Source of the DNA: Cryptomeria japonica
Taxonomy: Eukaryota; Streptophyta; Pinopsida; Cupressales; Cupressaceae
DNA: 64,000 nt
Direction of reading: 5' to 3'
Assembly (NCBI RefSeq): GCF_030272615.1
Contig: NC_081414.1
Location: 333,855,427-333,919,426, forward strand
Shown piece by piece: positions 11,829 through 24,700 of the stretch. The first letter of the stretch is position 1, and each line of letters opens with the position of its first letter. The notes beneath the pieces were generated by a model, which was not told the DNA's origin, did not search any database, and saw only the letters and a program-made list of their open reading frames with translations. The translations under genes were made by a program, and so were the position numbers.

Positions 11829-14211
11829 TGTTTAAACCAAGGCAAGATGGAGAGGGGGGTGAATCAATCTAAACCAAAATTAATGAGCATATAAACAATT
11901 AATTAGCAACACAAAATCAACACATCGTGGAAAACCCAAACAAGGAAAAACCATGGTGAGCACCAACTCACAAAAATGATCCACTATATAAAAAAAGGGA
12001 GCTAACTGCTCTAGACTTGAAAACCGAGGCTAACTACTCTTGGGGAAAGATACAAAAATTACTTGCAAACCTAATGCTAACTACAATAGGGCAAGATACA
12101 ATGAATTGTGAACCAAGGGAAAATTGAAGTGAGATGTAATGGTTAATTTAATCCACAAAATATTCAAATTCATCAAAAACAAGATAGAATACCATTATAC
12201 CTTCACAATCTTCACTTGTTCCTCAGATTGAACTAGAATGTGCCCAAATGCTCCACTTGGTTGGATTGGCTCCAAGATTTGATGTGGGTTGCTCTCCAAT
12301 GTTACACACCACTAATGGATATGGGAGATGGATGTATTCTCAAGAGATGAATGAAATGGCTAAGTGATTATGGATGCAAATTTGAGTATAGTGATGATGC
12401 CTTTGATGATTTCTAAGTTCAAAATAACAGCATAAGATTACTTGGATTGGAGATGGAAAGTGAAGGGGAGGAGACCCCAATTTATAGAGTTGAGGGAGGA
12501 TGAATGGACGGTTGAGATTGAAGATGAATCAAGGGTGGAGATTAAAGAAAAGAGGAGCACATGGATTGAGAAGCCATGAGGTGACAAGTGTGAAGACCAA
12601 GAGATTTGTCACAAAGGCATTTCTTGTCTCCACACTCCATAATGTACATGGGGAAGAGATCCTCAAGTACATAGGGAAGATAAAAAGGAATTAAAAAATC
12701 CTTGGGGGATGAAAAGGGAATTAAAAATTCCTAAATAATGAGATGCATGGGGGAATGAGGCAAGAAAGGGAATTTAAAATTCCTTGGAAAGGTGAAACGC
12801 ATGAGAGAATGTGAGATTTTGAAATCCTTTAAATGACCCAATTGGGTGCATTTAAGGTGGAAGGTGAGGAGGGAACAAGTGGATTTTAACCATAAATGGC
12901 TATGAGTTGGCTTGGTGGCTAATCATGGGGATTAGTCACTAGCAAATGATTAAGAATGAGGATTAGGTGATATAATGAAGGATTAAGAGACAAGTGGGAT
13001 TTGTAGGAGGATTTGACAAGAGGAGAGAGAATGAGTGGAAGAATTAAAAATTGAAGAATAATGTTAAGCATGATTGTGAAAGATTCTAGAAGAATTAATG
13101 AGAATTTAGAAAAGTGATTTGTAGGAATCACATGATTTAGCTAATTAATTTAGATTAATTAACTAAAGGGTTTTTAGAATAAATAAATAATTGGATAACT
13201 TTAGAAGAATGGGGAATAATTGATTTATTAAATAGATCAATTATTTGGACTATAGTGACAGGATTAATTAAATTAGATTTAATTAAAGCTGAGAAGAATA
13301 AGGACTAACATAATTAAATTAATTAATTATGTAGAAAGGATAAAATTAATTAAATATTTAATTTAATTAATTTTGGACATCTACAAATTGAATTGAAAAG
13401 AAAGATCTCCTGATCATGAAATTGTACTTGAACTCTACATCAAGCAACCAACATCAACTCACACAACCCAGACCTCGTTTGTCAACACATTGTCTCGTAC
13501 TTTTGTCATAGTCTCAAATAGCATGTATATCATTTGAACACAACTCTACTTATCTTCTCTTCACTAAATTTTTCTTTCTATATCCACATCACACTCTCTG
13601 CCAGCTTCACACAAAAATTCAATCACATGCATTCTTTATATACAAGATAGATCATCAAACCTTGAACCAAGTTGGCTTGAACCAAAAAATATACTTTTCG
13701 AACCAAAAACACGCATGCTAATCCATTCTAGGAGAAACAAGGGACCAAAACACATCTTCTTAAGTCCAATCCATTGATCTGCAATCACTGAAACAAAAAT
13801 CTCAATATTCCAACATGTAACATGTCCATAATTAATGGGCCAAAACATATTCACCAATGCAAATTACCCTTATCCAGATGTCCACATGCTACGGTGAGAC
13901 CCATAACACATTGAATTACCTTCCATGAATTATATTTGGACCAAAAGGTAGGATTAGCATAGAATATCACAACTAGCAATGAAACATACTGCAACTTCCA
14001 GAAAATACAAAGATATTTATGAACCAAAAAACTAACATATCCACAATGCCAAAAATATAACCAAAGAAGATAACAACACCAAGCAACATTAGCAACACTT
14101 CCAGAACAACCAATATAATAACTACAACATGAATATAACAAAATATCTTTGTACCACAAACATTCTGAAGCAACAAGTTTGACATCAATGACAACCACGA
14201 CAACACATACC
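11829..14211 (-). repeat. RE2 3' LTR, interrupted by sL2
   Basis: 11829-12118 aligns with 37554-37865 and 13386-14211 with 37860-38719. Shared blocks include GGGAGCTAACTGCTCT, TCACTAAATTTTT and AAGTTTGACATCAATGACAA. The end at 14211 is degraded: the CCAACA terminus seen at 38719 is not intact here. Confidence 0.75.
12119..13385 (-). repeat. sL2: solo LTR in the RE2 3' LTR
   Basis: 1267 bp starting TGAACC and ending CTACA, flanked on both sides by AATTG (12114-12118 and 13386-13390). The uninterrupted RE2 LTR at about 37855-37868 has a single AATTGAATTG there, so the empty site is visible in the same window. A minus-strand TATAAAT (12480-12486) suggests minus orientation. The right third is built of AATTAATT-rich sequence. 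No internal region remains. Confidence 0.75.
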
Positions 14212-14446
14212 AAATTGAATACTCGATCAATTTGCAAAACATACTGCACAACCAAAAACTACAACTTTCTCTTTCTCTCTTTCCCTCCCAAGTAACTTTC
14301 TCTTTCTCTCCCCTTTGCCATCAAAGACAAAGGCCTCAACAACAACATGTACACCACTACTCCCCCTGAGAGAAGACACAACATCAATCTAGGAAAAAGA
14401 ATAAGCATGAAAGCTCCCTCTTGAAAGATGCACCTCCATAATGCAC
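14212..14446 (-). other. RE2 3' untranslated region with polypurine tract
   Basis: On the minus strand a GGCAAAGGGGAGAGA tract (about 14298-14312) is the polypurine tract. It is separated from the LTR by about 90 bp of GAAAGAGAAAG-type purine repeats and unrelated sequence, where copia elements usually have none. Confidence 0.5.
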
Positions 14447-14640
14447 CTAGCTAGAGGAAGGAGGGGAAGTAACCCCAAGTTTATCCCAAAGAAACTCAAA
14501 AGTATCATTTGGCAATGCCTTAGTGAAAATATTTGCAACTTGTTCCTTTATAGAAATACATTCCAACCAAACTTCCTTCTCAACAACCTTCTTCCTTAAG
14601 TAGTGATATCTAATTGAAATGTGTTTGGTGTTTGGTGTGG
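14447..14640 (-). pseudogene. RE2 RNase H, C-terminal part
   Basis: The minus strand encodes 'TKHISIRYHYLRKKVVEKE', then 'EQVANIFTKALP', and stops with TAG at 14447. This is the standard C-terminal end of copia RNase H. The upstream half is found 5 kb away at 19645, because RE3 inserted between the two halves. Confidence 0.8.
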
Positions 14641-14644
14641 AGCC

Positions 14645-14667
14645 TGATCAGTCTCCAAGTGGGAGAT
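14645..14667 (+). repeat. Extra RE3 polypurine-tract copy outside its 5' LTR
   Basis: ATCAGTCTCCAAGTGGGAG and the next bases (14647-14667) match 19174-19194, the polypurine-tract region in front of the RE3 3' LTR, over 21 bp. It should not occur in front of a 5' LTR. Confidence 0.7.
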
Positions 14668-15116
14668 TGTTGATATGTGGCAACTGATCAGCAAAGTACT
14701 GTACACTCAACACATATCCTCGTTGGGGTCTGGGGTCGGGCCGAGCCTCGGGAAAGCAGGTGAAGCCCACTATGGGGGTTCGGGGGCAGCAACCCCTGAG
14801 AAAAAAAAAATTGCCATTTTTTGTTGATGAAAACCGACATTGTAATAAAACCCTAAAAAGGTCGACTTTGTTTATTGCCCTAAAAACGTATGTTATAAGT
14901 GGTTGGGATGCTTAAGGCATTGTAAGGTTGATGTACTATTTTGCTGGATAATAAGAAAGATTGGACGACTATGTATGGTGGATGTAACCCATTCTGGGTG
15001 AACCACATTAAATCTTTGTGTTATTTGTGTCCTGTTTTATTCCTTTATCTTTTGTATTTAAATCTGCATATAATTGTTAGTTCATATTTGCTTCGGATCT
15101 GCTAGAAACCCTAGCA
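14668..15116 (+). repeat. RE3 5' LTR
   Basis: Starts TGTTGATATG, ends CCCTAGCA and is followed by the primer site. A GGGGGTTCGGGGGCAGC block and an A10 run are shared with the 3' LTR. Confidence 0.9.
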
Positions 15117-15118
15117 AT

Positions 15119-15130
15119 TGGTATCAAAGC
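15119..15130 (+). promoter_or_regulatory. RE3 primer-binding site
   Basis: TGGTATCAAAGC, two bases after the LTR, is one transition away from the tRNA-Met site TGGTATCAGAGC. Confidence 0.85.
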
Positions 15131-15176
15131 GAGGTTTTCTGTAAATTGGCAGGACTTTCATATTTGAGTGGGAGCA

Positions 15177-18100
15177 ATGGAGGATTCCAAATTCAAGGTC
15201 GAAAAGTTTAACAGCCAGAATTATCAGTTATGGAAAATGTAGATGGAGGATTACCTGTATCAAAAGGATTTGTGGCGGCTATTGGAAAGAAAGGCAAAGA
15301 AAGCGACCACAATGTCAGATGAAGAGTGGGGAAATTTAGATAGAAAGGCACTGGGATCCATTCGATTGTGCCTTGCACCGTCTGTAGCATTCAATATAAC
15401 AGAAGCAAAAATGACTGTAGATTTGATGGCGACATTGGCTAAGTTGTATGAGAAACCCTTGGCTTCGAATAAGGTATTTCTTATGAAGCATTTGTTTAAT
15501 TTGAAAATGAGTGAGGGAGGATCTGTAGCGGGGCACTTAAATGAATTTAATACAATTACCAGTCAATTGTCTTCGGTAAAAATTACCTTTGCAAAAGAGG
15601 TCAGGGCTCTCTTGATTTTATGTTATTTGCCAGAAAGTTGGAATAGCTTGGTTATGGCTGTAAGTAACTTTGTCTCTAGTAAAAATACTTTGGTATTTGA
15701 TGATATTGTTGGTGTTATCCTAAGTGAGGAAATGCGAAGGAAAAGCATAGGTGAGACTCCAACATCATCAAGTAGTGTTTTGAATGTGGAGAACAGAGGA
15801 AGATCAAAGGAAAGAGGAAAAGGCCCTTGGAATGAGAAGTCACGAGGGAAGTCAAAGAAAGGATGCTCTCAATCTAGAGGAAAGAAAGATTGCTGGTATT
15901 GCGGAAAGCCTGGTCATCTAAAGAAAGACTGTTGATCTCAGAAAAACAAAGGAGACAAAAATGAAAATGACAGTAAAGAAGCTAATATTGCAAGTAATAC
16001 TTTACAAGATGCTTTAATCTTATGTTTGGATAATGTTAATGATTCCTAGGTAATAGATTATGGGGCTTCATTTCATGCTACACCCCATAGAAAATATTTT
16101 CTAGATTATGTTCAAGGTGATTTTGGACAGGTATATTTGGGTGATGATGAGCCCTGTCAAATTGTTGGAAAAGGAAAGATAAAGATCAAGTTGCAGAATG
16201 GAAATGACTGGTTTCTGTAGGAGGTAAGACATGTTCCTAATTTAAGAAGAAATTTAATTTCTGCAGGGCAACTAGGTAGTGAAGGTTGTGTAGTTACCTT
16301 CTCAAATAGTATCTGGAAGGTCAGTAAAGGATCATTAGTAGTAGCTAAAGGTACAAAGGTAGGCACATTATATCTATGTAATGGTAACACTTACTCTACC
16401 CTAGCTGCTACAGATAAAGTTACTGCAGGGACAACAACAATAGATGTTGTAAGAACAGATTCGATAATGTGGCACCATAGGCTTGGGCACATGAGTAGAA
16501 AGGGATGAAAATCATTCAATCCAAAAATCTATTGCCAGGACTAACGAAGATTGATTTTGAGTTCTATGAAAACTGTGTTTATGGTAAACAGGAAAGAGTC
16601 AGATTTTTCAAGGTTGGGAAAGAGAAGAAGAGTGAGAAGTTAGAGCTTGTGCATTCAGATGTATGGGGATCGGCTTAGGTATCATCTCTTGGCGGCTCTT
16701 GTTATTATGTTATTTTTATTGATGACTCAACCAGAAAAACATGGGTATATTTCCTAAAACAAAAATCGGATGTTTTTGAAACTTTTAAGAAATGGAAAGC
16801 TTTGGTTGAGAATGAGATAGGAAAAAAGTTGAAGTATCTCATATCGGATAATGGAGGTGAGTATTGCAGCAAAGAATTTGAAGATTACTGCTCCTTAAAT
16901 GGGATTTGAAATCAGAAGACAGTTCCAGGAACTCCACAGGAAAATGGTGTGTCAAAGAGAATGAATAGGACTATCATGGAATGCGCGAGGAGCATGAGAT
17001 TGCATGTTGGATTGCCCTTACATTTTTGGGCAGATGTTGTACATACTATTGTCTATTTGATAAATAGAGGACCTTCAACCCCTTTGGATGGTGGTATTCC
17101 AGAGGAGGCATGGACTGGTAAAAAGGTAAATTATTCTTTTCTGAAAACCTTTGGTTGTGAACCTTTTGTCCATATTGATAAAGAAAACAGAACCAAGCTT
17201 GATGCTAAATCTCAGAAATGTGCCTTCATTGGATATGGGATAGATGAATATGGCTATCGGTTATGGGATTTTGAAAATAAGAAAATAATTAGAAGTAGAG
17301 ATGTTATATTCAATGAGAAGGTTATGTATAAAGAACAGATGCAAGAAAAGAAGCACAAACAGAACAAACAAGAATATGTGGTGTTGGATGAGATTCGTAA
17401 AAATGAAATGCCACAAGTCCCTGATGCTCAGCAACAAAAGATTGTCCCACAAACTCCTGCAAGTGTTAGACGTTCTATGAGGTCAAGTCGACCCCCTGAA
17501 AGATTTTATCCTTCTTTGTATTCTATTTTATTAACTGATTCTGGTGAACCAGAAGAATATGAAGAAGCAATGCAGGTGGATGCCAAACAACAATGGGAGC
17601 TAGGCATGAAAGAGGAGATGGACTCCTTGATGAAAAATAAGACTTGGGACTTAGTCCCTTTACCTGCAGAAAAAAGAGCCTTTGCTAACAAATGGGTTTA
17701 TCGGCTGAAGGAGGAGGAAGGAGGTCAGAAAAGATATAAGGCCAGACTTGTGGTAAAAGGTTTTGCACAGAAAAAGGGTATAGATTATAATGAAATATTT
17801 TCTCCAGTTGTAAAAATGACTTCAATTAGAACTATACTTAGTCTTGTGGTTGCAGACGATTTACATCTTGACCAATTAGATGTCAAAACAACTTTTCTCC
17901 ATGGAGATTTGGAGGAAATTTACATGCTGCAACCACAAGGATATGAGGTCAAAGGTAAGGAGAACTTGGTGTGCAGGTTGAAGAAAAGTTTGTATGGCCT
18001 AAAGCAAGCACCCCGACAATGGTATTTAAAATTTCATAGTTTCAGGGCTGAACACGGTTATCATAGATGTCATTCTGATCATTGTGTATATTTTAAGAGA

Positions 18101-19097
18101 TTGGATAATGGCAGTTATATTATCTTATTGCTTTATGTTGATGACATGCTTGTTGCTGGGTCTAACATGCAACATATAAATGATATTAAACAGAAATTAG
18201 CCAGGTCATTTGCTATGAAGGATTTGGGTGCAGCTAAGCAAACTCTCAGTATGAGGATTACACGGGATAGGAAAAATAGAACCTTGAATTTGTCCCAAAG
18301 CGAATATATAAAGAAGGTGTTGAAAATATTTAACATGCAGGATGCAAAAGCAATTAGTACACCTTTGGCTAGTCATTTCAAATTGACTAAGGAGATGTGC
18401 CCAAAGGCACGGGAAGAGGTAAACAAAATTTCTAACATCCCGTATTCATCAGTTGTTGGCAGTATGATCTATGCAATGGTTTGCACAAGGCCAGATATTG
18501 CACATGCAGTGGGAGTTGTGAGCAGGTTTATGAGTAATCCGGGTATGGAACATTGGAATGTTGTGAAATGGATTATTCGGAATTTGAAAGGAACTACTAT
18601 GAAGGCATTATGTTTCAAAGGATCTAATGCTGCTCTGAGTGGATTCGTTGACTCTGATCTGGCAGGTGATATTGATTCATGGAGGAGTACTACAGGGTGT
18701 GTTTTTACTATAGGGGGAACTGCAGTCAGTTGGATTTCTAGGCTGCAAAAGGTTGTTGCACTTTCAACCACTGAAGTTGAGTATGTTGTTGCTACAGAAG
18801 CCAACAAAGAGATGATTTAGTTACAAATGTTTTCTCGAGGAATTGGGTTAGACACAGGAGGATCGCCCATTGTATACCGCTAGCCAAAGTGTCATTCATC
18901 TTGCAAAGAACTTTGCTTTTCATTCAAGGACAAAGCACATTCAACTTAGGTACCATTTCATCTGGATTGTTTTGGAGGAGGGTCAATTACGGCTTGAGAA
19001 GATTCACACAAGTGAGAATCCTACTGAAATGTTCACGAAGGCAGTTCCACATGAGAAGTTGATTTATTCATCAGTTTATGTTGGTCTTCTTGATTGA
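15177..19097 (+). pseudogene. RE3 gag-pol polyprotein, broken
   Basis: Gag starts at ATG 15177 and ends in a CCHC knuckle at 15891-15932 (CWYCGKPGHLKKDC). A protease follows with D-Y-G where D-S/T-G is expected ('VIDYGASFHATP', about 16050), then integrase ('MWHHRLGHMSRKG', 'ISDNGGEYCS', 'TPQENGVSKRMNRT'), reverse transcriptase (17600-18500, YVDD at 18134-18145) and RNase H to about 19097. Lesions: TAG 15240, TGA 15933, TAG 16047, TAG 16218, a frameshift near 16503, TAG 16676, TGA 16907, TAG 18818 and a frameshift near 18860. The longest intact piece, 16949-18820, covers late integrase to RNase H. Almost every stop is one C-to-T or G-to-A change from CAG, CGA or TGG. Confidence 0.9.
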
Positions 19098-19194
19098 TAA
19101 GTGTGGAATTTATGCCAGTCAAGTCCAAGTGTTTTATCCAGTGGATGTTGCAAGTACATTGGTGTTGTCTTGTATCAGTCTCCAAGTGGGAGAT

Positions 19195-19644
19195 TGTTGA
19201 TGTGTGACGACTGATCAACAAAGTACTGTACACTCAGCACGTATCCTCGTCGGGGTCCAGGGCCGAGCCAGGCCCTGGGAAAGTGAGTGAAGCCCACTGT
19301 GGGGGTTCGGGGGTGGCAGCCCCCGAGAAAAAAAAAAATTGTCATTTTTTGTTGATGAAAACCGACATTGTAATAAAACCCTAAAAAGACCGACTTTGTT
19401 TGTTGCCCTAAAAATGCATGTTATAAGCAGCTAGGATGCTTAAGGCATTGTAAGGTTGATGTACTATTTTGCTGGGTAATAAGAAAGATTGGACGATTGT
19501 GTATGGTGGACGTAACCCATTCTGGGTGAACCACATTAAATCTTTGTGTTATCTGTGTCCTGTTTTATTCCTTTATCTTTTGTATTTAAATCTACATATA
19601 ATTGTTAGTTCATATTTGCTTTGGATCTGCTAGAAACCCTAACA
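19195..19644 (+). repeat. RE3 3' LTR
   Basis: Starts TGTTGATGTG after the AAGTGGGAGAT tract and ends CCCTAACA. Matches 14668-15116. Confidence 0.9.
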
Positions 19645-20073
19645 TTATTTTCTTCAATGCATTATCAGATTCTTTCAAATGATTATTGCACTTGTATTGT
19701 CACACATAATAGGAATTGCTTCATCATATGTTACCTTGATATCGTTAAAAGTATGTCTCATCCATATTACTTGAGTACACCAAGATGTTACTACAATACA
19801 CTCTACTTCAACAATAGATAGAGAAACAAAATCATGTTTCTTACTGAACCAAGAGACCATTTTGTCTTCTCAAACTAAAGCACCACCACTAGTACTCTTT
19901 TGATCATCAACACTTCTAGCCCAATCTGCATCAATATAAGCTTTTAACATAAAATCTCCACCCTTTTTGTACCAAATTCCAACATCCATAGTACCTTTCA
20001 AATATTTAAAAAATTATTTTCACAACATGCTCATGTGTCACCTTCTGATTAGCCTGAAATCTAGCCACCAAAC
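19645..20073 (-). pseudogene. RE2 RNase H, central part
   Basis: Minus-strand translation gives 'MVSWFSKKHDFVSLSIVEVE' and 'PIMCDNTSAIII', the copia RNase H core, preceded by a frameshifted tail of reverse transcriptase. It continues into 14640 on one side (split by RE3) and into 34034 on the other (split by RE4). Confidence 0.8.
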
Positions 20074-21493
20074 TGATGAATAACGATGAACAACAAATAC
20101 CCTAATCGGTACTGAGGGGGGCGGGGTGTGTGAATCAGTACATACAAAACTTCTCAACAACTTATCAAGTTAAAACAATGCTAACCGGTTGTCTTCATCA
20201 CTAAACTTAACCATGGCAATACCGGTTAAACATGGTAAGACTTCAGACAGCTAAACTAGTAAAATTGAATACTTCAAATAAAATTGAACACTTGACAACT
20301 ACTTCACCAATATACTCATGCATGTGTTGTATCAGTAATACCATAACCATTAGCTTTGCATGCATATTCACCTAAACAAAGACTGCTCAATCATCACATC
20401 AAAAATCCACAACTCATGACAGACAAATTTTTCACGTGGAAACCCAAATGGGAAAAACCACGGTGGGGATGAATACCCACAAGCTTATTTTTGAACTCTT
20501 TTGAAGCTCACTCTGTTAGGAGCCTAGTTCAGTTAAATACTTTACAATAAGGTTTTGTTAGGAACCGATCCTGTTAAAGATCATCTGGTTAAGGGATGGC
20601 TATATACCCTGTTAAAGGTTACCTCACTAGAGGATTTGAAGAACTCAATGATCTTAAGTCACCTGGTTAGAGGATTTACAATAAGCCTATTAAAGCTACC
20701 CAGTAAAGGGATTTTCCTACTGTTGAAATGGTTAGAAGACAATAGGTAAAGCTCTGATCTGATAACAACACTACATGTTAAGGCATATCCTTTTCAGCTC
20801 CTCTACTCTGCAATCACACTCTACAGTTTTCCACTCATTGGTCTGGCAAGTATCTCATCACTCGGATACAAACACAACATTTTCCAACACAAACAATAAA
20901 AAACATCATCGACCTTATAGACACTAATTAGGTTGGTAGCATAAACCCTAAACCCTAAACATGTTAGGTTTACAATTACAAGCAGTTCAATATTGACCAT
21001 TCAAACACTTTGCATAGAATAAAACAATCTCAAATAGATCACAAGTCATTCGACATCGTCCATTCTTCACCGCATATGAAAATCAGTAACCCATCATGCT
21101 CTCTTCACATACCACTAAGAAGAATGTTCATTCCTGAGGTAGACATTTAATGCAATCGATCTTCACATGAAAGATCCTCAAGGAAATCCTTCACGTGCAC
21201 AAAACTGACGTGGCATCTCGATCTCATCCTTATCTCTTAGCTCACTTATCACAGAATGTCACTGGTTGTATCGCACAAGCTAGATTTCCAAACCGGAAAC
21301 CCTAGAGCTAAGACTACCAACCGGTAGTCACACTTAGTGAAACCCTAACACCAGTCCACTTCATCCCTTCATACCAGTTCTCCTACTTGAACATCAATAA
21401 CAACTTCTTCCAATCTTCATACTGGTTCACCTACACTTATTGACATCAATGACAACATACATTATCATCATACTAGTTCATTATTTGCCAACA
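20074..21493 (-). repeat. RE4 3' LTR
   Basis: On the plus strand it starts TGATGAATAACGATGAAC and ends TTTGCCAACA. It contains several ACCGGT hexamers and a short telomere-like stretch (AAACCCTAAACCCTAAAC near 20944), shared with the other copy. Confidence 0.9.
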
Positions 21494-21791
21494 GTCTCCC
21501 CCTTTGGCATTGATGGCAATACTCAGTGTAGCATTGCAACTATAAACAACATAGACCAGTACAACTATAACATATATCTTCTCCCATATCATATATCTTC
21601 ATCACTTCAGATATCTTCTCCCCCTTTGACAACAATGCCAAAGTGGAGGCACAAGCTTCCATTCTCCACTATGTTGCTCCCCCTATGGAGTAGCATCCTT
21701 CAACACATCAATCCTGAAATATTTAACACTGTAGTACCTGACTGATGTGGAGCACACATTTTTAATTTATTTCATCAAGGGGCAGAATCCC

Positions 21792-24700
21792 TCATTCACC
21801 TCTCAAATAGGTAAATGTAGTTTTCGGTAAGGGCTTAGTGAATATGTCTGCTAGTTGCTCCTTACTGGAAACATGTTCTAATACAACCTCTTTATTTTGA
21901 ACCTTCTCTCTCAAGAATTGATACTTGAGCTCAATATGCTTAGTTCTAGCATGCAATACCGAATTCTTGGAAATATTTATTGCACTTATGTTGTCACAAA
22001 ATATACTCACCAATTCAGATATAGGTAATTGGAAACCATCCAATACATGTTTCATCCAGATTGCTTGAGTGCAGTTCATAAATGCTGCCACATACTCTGC
22101 TTCAGCTGTAGACTGGGAAATACAGCTCTATTTCTTAGTCGTCCATGAGACTAGTCTTCCACCAAGAAAGAACGCTCCACCGGTTGTGCTCTTCCGGTCT
22201 TCCACATTACCTGCCCAATCTACATCGGTAAATACTTTGAGATTAAAATCACCATTGTATGGATACCACAATCCATAATCAACTGTCCCTTTTAGGTATC
22301 TAATAATCCTCTTGACTACTACCAAGTGGGATTCTCTCAGACTTTTCTGAAAACGGGCCACAATGCCCATTGCATGATCAATATCCGGTCTGTTGTGTAC
22401 CACATAGTGTAGCTTACCGATCATTGACCGGTACTCCTTCTCATTCACCAACACTGAATCATCTTCCTTAATCAATTTACAGTCGGTCACCATCGGTGTA
22501 CGAACCGTTTTTCTCTCCTCCATGCCAAAGGTCTTCAATACCTCTTTGACATACTTGGACTGGGTAATAAAGATACCCTCTTTCATCTGTTGAATCTGTA
22601 GACCAATGAAGAACTTTATCTCTCCAATCAAAGACATCTCAAACTCTTTCTTCATTTCATCTGCAAATGCATGGCTCATTTCATCATCTCCTCCAAAGAT
22701 TATGTCATCTACAAACACTTCATAGATCAGAATCTGATCACCTTCAGATTTCAGGTAGATGTTGTTGTCCTCACTTGTTCTCTGAAATCCTATCTTCACA
22801 AGATGAGAGTGTAACCATTCATACCATGCCCTTGGTGCTTGTTTTAATACATACAAGGCCTTGTGTAATCTACACACCATGTTACTATCTTCTGATAAGG
22901 AAAACCCATCTGGTTGCTCAATATATATTTCCTCGTCTAGGATTCCATTCAAGAATGCAAACTTCACATCTATCTGGTATACCTTGAATCCCTTAAATGC
23001 TGCAAATGCAAGTAGCATTCGAACACCTTCCAGTCTAGCCACTAGGGCAAAGGTTTCTCCATAGTCTTCTCCCTCTTCCTGAGCATATCCCTTGCATACA
23101 AGTCTTGCCTTGTTCCTTACAAATGTGCCTTCTTCATTCAGCTTATTCTTGAAAACCTATTTGGTACCTATGACATTCTTGTGTTTCGATCTGGGTACCA
23201 AAGACCATGTTGCATTCGTTTCTATTTGGTCCAGCTCCTTTTCCATTGCCTTAATCTAGTCTTCATCTATAAGTGCCTCTCTAGTGGTCTTAGGCTCAAA
23301 TTTAGAAATCATGCAAGATTTTTCTTTCACCTTTCTTCTTGTGAGTATCCCTACATCTTTATCTCCTATGATCTGCTTTGGATCATGATGTAGTTTCACA
23401 TATCTAGGAATGACTCTAGTTGGTTTTGCTTGCTTTTCCTCTTCTTCTTCTTCTCCATCTTCTTCTTCACCTACTGCAGCTTCTACCGGTACAAGAACAC
23501 TGAGGTCTTTGCTTGTTTCTTTCTTAACTGGTTCCCAGCAGATTACACCTGGTTCATCTTCCACTTGTTCGCTGCTAGTTTCCTTAGGTTTCTCAGGGGA
23601 TTCATCAACCCTGGCATTGATACTCTCAACAATTTTTTGAGTCCTATTGCTGTAGCACTTGAGAGATTTGCTTTTAGTGAAATATCCCAGAAATATTCCT
23701 TCATCACATTTAGCATCAAGCTTTCTCAAAAGCTCACCTCTCTTGATATAACGCTTACTGCCAAATACTTTAAAATAACTCATAGTGGGAGTCTTCTCGG
23801 TCCAGTATTCATAAGGGGTTTTATCTTTACCTTTCTTGATGAGTACCTAGTTCATAGTATAGATTGTAGTGCTCATCGCTTCTCTCCAAAAAGTGTGAGC
23901 AACCTTTCCTTGGATCAGCATTGTTCTAGCTGTTTCAACTACAGTCATGTTATTCCTTTCTGCTATGCCATTCTGTTGTGGTGTCCTTGGGACAAACAAC
24001 TGCTTCTTGATAACATTCTCTTCACAGTACTTGTTGAATTCATCAGAAGTGAATTCACCTCCTTGATCAGTTCTTAGCCATTTTATCCTTTGACCACTTT
24101 CCTTCTCTACCAATGCTCTAAAGGCTTTGAACTTTCCAAATGCCTCAGACTTGTCTTTCAAGAATGTGACCCACATCATTCTTGAGCAGTCATCAATAAG
24201 AATCATGAAATACCTATCTCCCTGAATACTTATAGTTTTTATTGGACCACACAGATCGGTGTGCACAAGATCAAGTAAGTTCTCTGCTGAAAAAGACTTA
24301 CCTTTGAAAGTTGAGGAAGACATCTTCCCAAGTTGGTATTCTCTGCACGAAGAACTCTCTAGTTTGTTCAACAAAGGAAATCCTCTTACTGCCTTGATCT
24401 TACTGGCTTTTACAATATTGTCAAAGTTTATATGACAAAGTCTCCTATACCATATCCAATTGTCATCAAACTTTTCCATCACACACTGACTAATCTCGGC
24501 ATTCAACTGAAACAAGTTACCTCTGGTCTGCTTATCGGTGGCAATAAGTTCACCACTCTTTCCAATTATACAACAGACTCCACCTTTGAACTCCATAATG
24601 AGTCCTTTGTCATTTAGTTGAGCAACACTCAAAAGGTTATGCTTAAGACCTTCTACCCAGTAGACATCATCTGCACTGCTCTTTCCATTCAGTGAGATGG

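Larger units (their letters stand above)
14668..19644 (+). mobile_element. RE3: Ty1/copia element (Tork/Tnt1-like gag)
   Basis: 4977 bp with 449 and 450 bp LTRs, tRNA-Met primer site, gag-pol in copia order and a polypurine tract (CAAGTGGGAGAT, about 19183-19194). It inserted into the RNase H of RE2. The LTRs differ by roughly 6-7% by eye, almost all transitions. No clear target-site duplication is visible, and the left junction carries an extra polypurine-tract copy. The gag type ('MSDEEWGNLDRKALGSIRL') resembles tobacco Tnt1 and so the Tork lineage; the lineage call is tentative. Confidence 0.9.

Noticed and set aside
13851-14255. Two overlapping minus frames rich in Cys, Val and Tyr
   Set aside because: Shadows within the RE2 3' LTR.
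20940-20965. Telomere-like CCCTAAA repeats (also near 26805)
   Set aside because: Only two to three units, present in both RE4 LTRs, so part of the LTR and not an interstitial telomere.
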